Part shown: piece by piece, positions 61,232-64,000 of the stretch
How positions within the stretch are numbered: position 1 is the stretch's first letter
How the letters are laid out: each line of letters begins with the position of its first letter
Assembly: GCA_040879025.1 (NCBI GenBank)
Contig: JBBDLF010000037.1
Location: 62,001 to 126,000 of the forward strand
Source: JBBDLF01 sp040879025
GTDB lineage: Bacteria; Pseudomonadota; Gammaproteobacteria; Pseudomonadales; Pseudohongiellaceae
Length of the DNA stretch: 64,000 nt
Reading direction: 5' to 3'
The notes under the pieces: model-generated
Databases searched by the model: none
The model's input: only the letters and a program-made list of their open reading frames with translations
What the model was told of the DNA's origin: nothing
Translations under genes and position numbers: made by a program

Positions 61232-62104
61232 TCAGTGCCCATCCAGCATTTTCAGCAGGTATTGACCATAGCCACTTTTGCTAAGAGGTTCGGCCAGCGC
61301 CTTCAACTGCTTGCCGTCGATGAACCCCTGACGGTAGGCGATCTCTTCCGGGCTGGCGATCTTCAAGCCCTGGCGTTCCTCCAGCACACGGATAAAATTG
61401 GCGGCGTCGAGCAGCGACTGAATAGTGCCCGTGTCAAGCCAGGCCGTTCCGCGCTCGAACAGTTCCACACGCAATTGCTTACGTGCCATGTACACCTTGT
61501 TCACATCGGTAATTTCCAGCTCGCCGCGCGCGGAGGGCTTAATCGATTTGGCGATGGATACCACCTGGTTGTCGTACATATACAATCCGGTGACGGCGTA
61601 ATTGGATTTCGGCTTGCGCGGCTTTTCTTCCAGATCCACTGCATGGTGATCTTTGTCCAGCACCACCACCCCATAGCGTTCGGGATCGTTCACATAATAC
61701 GCAAAAATGCTCGCGCCTTTTTTCTGGTTCACGGCCCGCTGAAGTTTTTCCTCTATCCGGTTGCCATAAAATATATTGTCGCCCAAAATAAGGCAGACAC
61801 CGCTCTTGCCGATAAAGTCCTCGCCGATCAGAAACGCCTGCGCCAGGCCCTCGGGTTTCGGCTGCATCGCGAATGTGATGTCGATTCCCCACTTTCCGCC
61901 GTCCCCCAACAGAGTCTTGTATGCCGAGGCGTCCTCCGGTGTGGTGATGATGAGAATGTCGTGAATACCGGCCTGCATCAGCGTGGCCAGTGGATAGTAG
62001 ATCATGGGCTTGTCGTAAACCGGCAGCAGTTGTTTGCTTACCGCGACTGTCATGGGATGCAGGCGGGTGCCGGCGCCGCCGGCAAGAATAATTCCTTTGG
62101 TCAT
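61232..62104 (-). CDS. rmlA: Glucose-1-phosphate thymidylyltransferase
   Basis: 290 residues. GIILAGGAGTRLHPMT is the nucleotide-binding motif, with LPVYDKPMIYYPL and LGDNIFYG. It makes dTDP-glucose, the first step to dTDP-rhamnose. ATG at 62104, with AAGAG upstream. It follows the epimerase gene by 53 bp. Confidence 0.96.
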   Translation of the reverse strand: MTKGIILAGGAGTRLHPMTVAVSKQLLPVYDKPMIYYPLATLMQAGIHDILIITTPEDASAYKTLLGDGGKWGIDITFAMQPKPEGLAQAFLIGEDFIGKSGVCLILGDNIFYGNRIEEKLQRAVNQKKGASIFAYYVNDPERYGVVVLDKDHHAVDLEEKPRKPKSNYAVTGLYMYDNQVVSIAKSIKPSARGELEITDVNKVYMARKQLRVELFERGTAWLDTGTIQSLLDAANFIRVLEERQGLKIASPEEIAYRQGFIDGKQLKALAEPLSKSGYGQYLLKMLDGH

Positions 62105-62157
62105 TTGTTGCTCTTGTTGTCTCGATTCTAATCTGTGTCAATCATTCAATATCACAA

Positions 62158-63138
62158 TCAGTCTTTGGCCGCGGCCCCTGTTATCGCTTCCACGATGCCG
62201 GGCAGTTCGCTGTACAGCGACTCCGCGGGAGCGAAACCCAGTTCCCGGCTGATGGCGGTGTTGGAGTAGCGATTGCCCTCCACCAGATTACGCCAGGTTC
62301 GCAGACCGATACCGCCACGGGTATTGCGCAATTTTCCCAACAATTCGGCTGTGGCGGCAGCCGCGTATAATACCATAGCAGGGGTGTGCCATCGGGGGCT
62401 TTTTCGACCCAGCGCCTGGTAGATTGCCCGCTCTATGTCGTTGATGCGGTAGTCAACGCCGTCGGTCACGTCATAGGTCCTGCCGTTGGCCTGGTCACTG
62501 CCGCCGGCGAGCCGCGCGGCGCGGCAAAGATCGCCGACACCAACCAAAGACAGCGTATTGTTCAGCCGCGGCAGCGGAGGGCAGCGGCGCGCGGCGATCA
62601 GCTTGATCAATGTGCGAATATTCCCCTTCATTCCCCGGCCGTAGACGTTTACCGGCCGCAGTATGCAGGCCGCGGGGCCGTTTTCAGCCTGCAACAGCAA
62701 CCGCTCGGCTGCCAGTTTCGAGTGAGCGTAGGGAGTAGCCTTGGCGGCGCCGGTTTCCGCCCGGTGAGCCAGACAACTGCTGAAAAACACAATTTTGCCC
62801 ACGCCATTGGCTGCGGCCGCGTCCAGCAATGCCCGGGTGCCCTGCGTATTAACCCGGTGCATTTCCTCCGCGGGAAACCGGTTCACGTGCGCGAGACCGG
62901 CCAGGTGATACAGCGTGTCAACCCCCCGTGTGGCCTCGCGCAACACACGCTGGTCGAGAATATCGCCGTGAAAGCGCGCCACGTCTTCATGGAGGTCCGG
63001 CAACGGCCGAAGCTGATGCGTCCACACCCGCAACGCCACGGGGGCATCGGACTCCGCGGCAATCTGTCGGCAAAGCTCGCGCCCGACAAAGCCCGCCGCG
63101 CCGGTCACCAGAACCGTCTGTGAAGCAGAAGCAGTCAC
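62158..63138 (-). CDS. NAD-dependent epimerase/dehydratase, UDP-sugar type
   Basis: 326 residues, extended short-chain dehydrogenase. TGAAGFVG binds NAD, and Ser and Tyr-x3-Lys are seen in FFSSC and PYAHSKLAAE. It resembles UDP-GlcNAc/UDP-glucose 4-epimerases and WbpV-like proteins acting on surface sugars. The GTG at 63136-63138 is the start. Its place between the glycosyltransferase and rmlA supports a role in surface polysaccharide. Substrate not certain. Confidence 0.82.
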   Translation of the reverse strand: MTASASQTVLVTGAAGFVGRELCRQIAAESDAPVALRVWTHQLRPLPDLHEDVARFHGDILDQRVLREATRGVDTLYHLAGLAHVNRFPAEEMHRVNTQGTRALLDAAAANGVGKIVFFSSCLAHRAETGAAKATPYAHSKLAAERLLLQAENGPAACILRPVNVYGRGMKGNIRTLIKLIAARRCPPLPRLNNTLSLVGVGDLCRAARLAGGSDQANGRTYDVTDGVDYRINDIERAIYQALGRKSPRWHTPAMVLYAAAATAELLGKLRNTRGGIGLRTWRNLVEGNRYSNTAISRELGFAPAESLYSELPGIVEAITGAAAKD

Positions 63139-63166
63139 CGTTGCCCGTTGTGGCGGCTTGCGCGTT

Positions 63167-64000
63167 TCACTGGATAAACCGCCATCCCCAGGTATTGAAG
63201 TACCGGAAGCCGGATCGCACGAACATGGCGATATGCCGGAAGCCCTTTTTCGCGCTGTTGCCGCCCAGGTGGCGGATGCGCATCGCGGGCACGTACGCTA
63301 TCGCACCGGTTTTGCCCATGCGCAGCGACAGATCAAAATCTTCAAAATACATAAAGTAGTTATCGTCGAATCCGCCCAGCTCTTGCAGATTGGCGGTACG
63401 GCACAACATAAAGCAGCCGCTGATGATGGGAATACCCGTGGTCGCCACTTCCTCGCCCAATTCGTGCATCTCGTACCGCGAGAGCCCCCCCTTGAAGGGT
63501 CTGTGGAAAACAGCAGGCAAAAACCCGCGAACCAGAAAGTCAAGCACCGAGGGGTGTCGCTTGCAGAGATACTGGCGGCTGCCGTCGCGCGATTGCGCGA
63601 AGGGACTCACCATCGCGACGCCGGGATTGGCCTCAAGATAGTCAATGCCGGAGCGCAGGCAGGATTCCTCCATCACCACGTCAGGATTGAGAATAAGATG
63701 GTATTGGCTGGTGGCCCGTCTGATGGCGAGATTATGTCCCCGGCCATAGCCGACATTGCCATGCCCGTGGATCAACTGCAGCGTCGAACCGATCCGGCTC
63801 AACGCCTCTCGGGCCGGCACCATGGACTCGGGCCACAGACTCTCCCCTTCGTTGTTGTCAATGAGGCTGACCTGAGCGCGAGACCCAGGGTAGCCCGCCT
63901 TCAACTGCCGGAGCGAGCCGGCCAGGGAGTCGAGCGACTCCCCGAGTTCCTCCGGCGGGCTGCGGTAACTGACTATCGAGACTGAAACGGTGAGACGGCT
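63167..64000 (-). CDS. Family 2 glycosyltransferase, probably rhamnosyltransferase-like, 5' end missing
   Basis: The reading frame is open to the window edge; the beginning LTVSVSIVSYRSPPEELGES (coded from 63997 leftward) is a normal GT2 start, so only a few codons are missing. LNPDVV contains the metal-binding Asp, and GGFDDNYFMYFEDFDLSLRMG is the catalytic-base region. GT2 members of this type transfer rhamnose in O-antigen synthesis, fitting the downstream rml genes. The C-terminus is complete (WRFIQ). Confidence 0.85.
   Translation of the reverse strand, partial: SRLTVSVSIVSYRSPPEELGESLDSLAGSLRQLKAGYPGSRAQVSLIDNNEGESLWPESMVPAREALSRIGSTLQLIHGHGNVGYGRGHNLAIRRATSQYHLILNPDVVMEESCLRSGIDYLEANPGVAMVSPFAQSRDGSRQYLCKRHPSVLDFLVRGFLPAVFHRPFKGGLSRYEMHELGEEVATTGIPIISGCFMLCRTANLQELGGFDDNYFMYFEDFDLSLRMGKTGAIAYVPAMRIRHLGGNSAKKGFRHIAMFVRSGFRYFNTWGWRFIQ

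Noticed and set aside
1..64000. CRISPR arrays, tRNA or rRNA genes, prophage or integrase
   Set aside because: No regularly spaced repeats, tRNA-like folds, rRNA sequence or phage genes were recognised.

Overview
The window is chromosomal DNA from a free-living, probably marine or aquatic, gammaproteobacterium. The gene content and order resemble Pseudomonas-type chromosomes: parC-parE-yqiA-cpdA-DUF1249-nudF, comM-ubiK-amtB-glnK, and epd-pgk-fba behind tkt. The dedicated-sortase regulators PdsS/PdsR, the OmpA-like PdsO and a TorF-type porin fit environmental gammaproteobacteria. No rRNA, tRNA, CRISPR array, prophage, integrase or intact insertion sequence was found.

Layout. 0-2 kb: elongation factor P with its two modifying enzymes, epmA (cut by the window edge) and epmB. 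2-5 kb: a degenerate GGDEF/EAL (FimX-like) protein and a membrane protein with a degenerate cyclase-like domain. 5-12 kb: the leftward block nudF, DUF1249, cpdA, yqiA, parE, parC. 12-18.5 kb: DUF2889, the PdsR/PdsS two-component system facing pdsO, but with no sortase or sortase target, then a GST-like protein and a DUF924 protein. 18.5-27 kb: DAHP synthase, an M14 carboxypeptidase, thiC, tolC, methionine aminotransferase, queG, orn. 27-34.5 kb: rsgA, psd, rpiA, a cold-shock protein, a D-2-hydroxyglutarate dehydrogenase divergent from serA, and a lysophospholipase-like hydrolase. 34.5-40 kb: leftward central carbon genes tkt, epd, pgk, fba. 40-45.5 kb: rightward S-adenosylmethionine cycle genes led by an ArsR-methyltransferase fusion (metK, ahcY, metF, then rsmE). 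45.6-52 kb: a degenerate HD-GYP protein, the glnK-amtB nitrogen module with a sigma-54 promoter, a TorF-type porin, ubiK, comM. 52-58.5 kb: an accessory stretch of exported proteins (TPR protein, NHL beta-propeller, two cytochromes c5, a matrixin-like protease) with repetitive palindromes. 58.5-64 kb: a leftward cell-surface sugar operon (glycosyltransferase, epimerase, rmlA, rmlC, rmlD, rmlB).

How the genes work together. EpmA and EpmB act on Lys34 of EF-P. PlpD-independent envelope functions are represented by PdsS/R/O, TolC and the porin. The ArsR-methyltransferase protein is probably the SAM-cycle regulator, because a perfect 30-bp palindrome lies between it and tkt. SerA and the divergent D-2-hydroxyglutarate dehydrogenase form a known metabolic couple. 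The rml genes supply dTDP-L-rhamnose to surface polysaccharide made by the adjacent glycosyltransferase.

The most interesting points are the PdsSR/PdsO set without its sortase, the 30-bp palindrome, a thiC leader that lacks a recognisable THI box but can form a possible pseudoknot, three separate families of dispersed palindromes, and three signalling-type proteins whose catalytic motifs are all altered.
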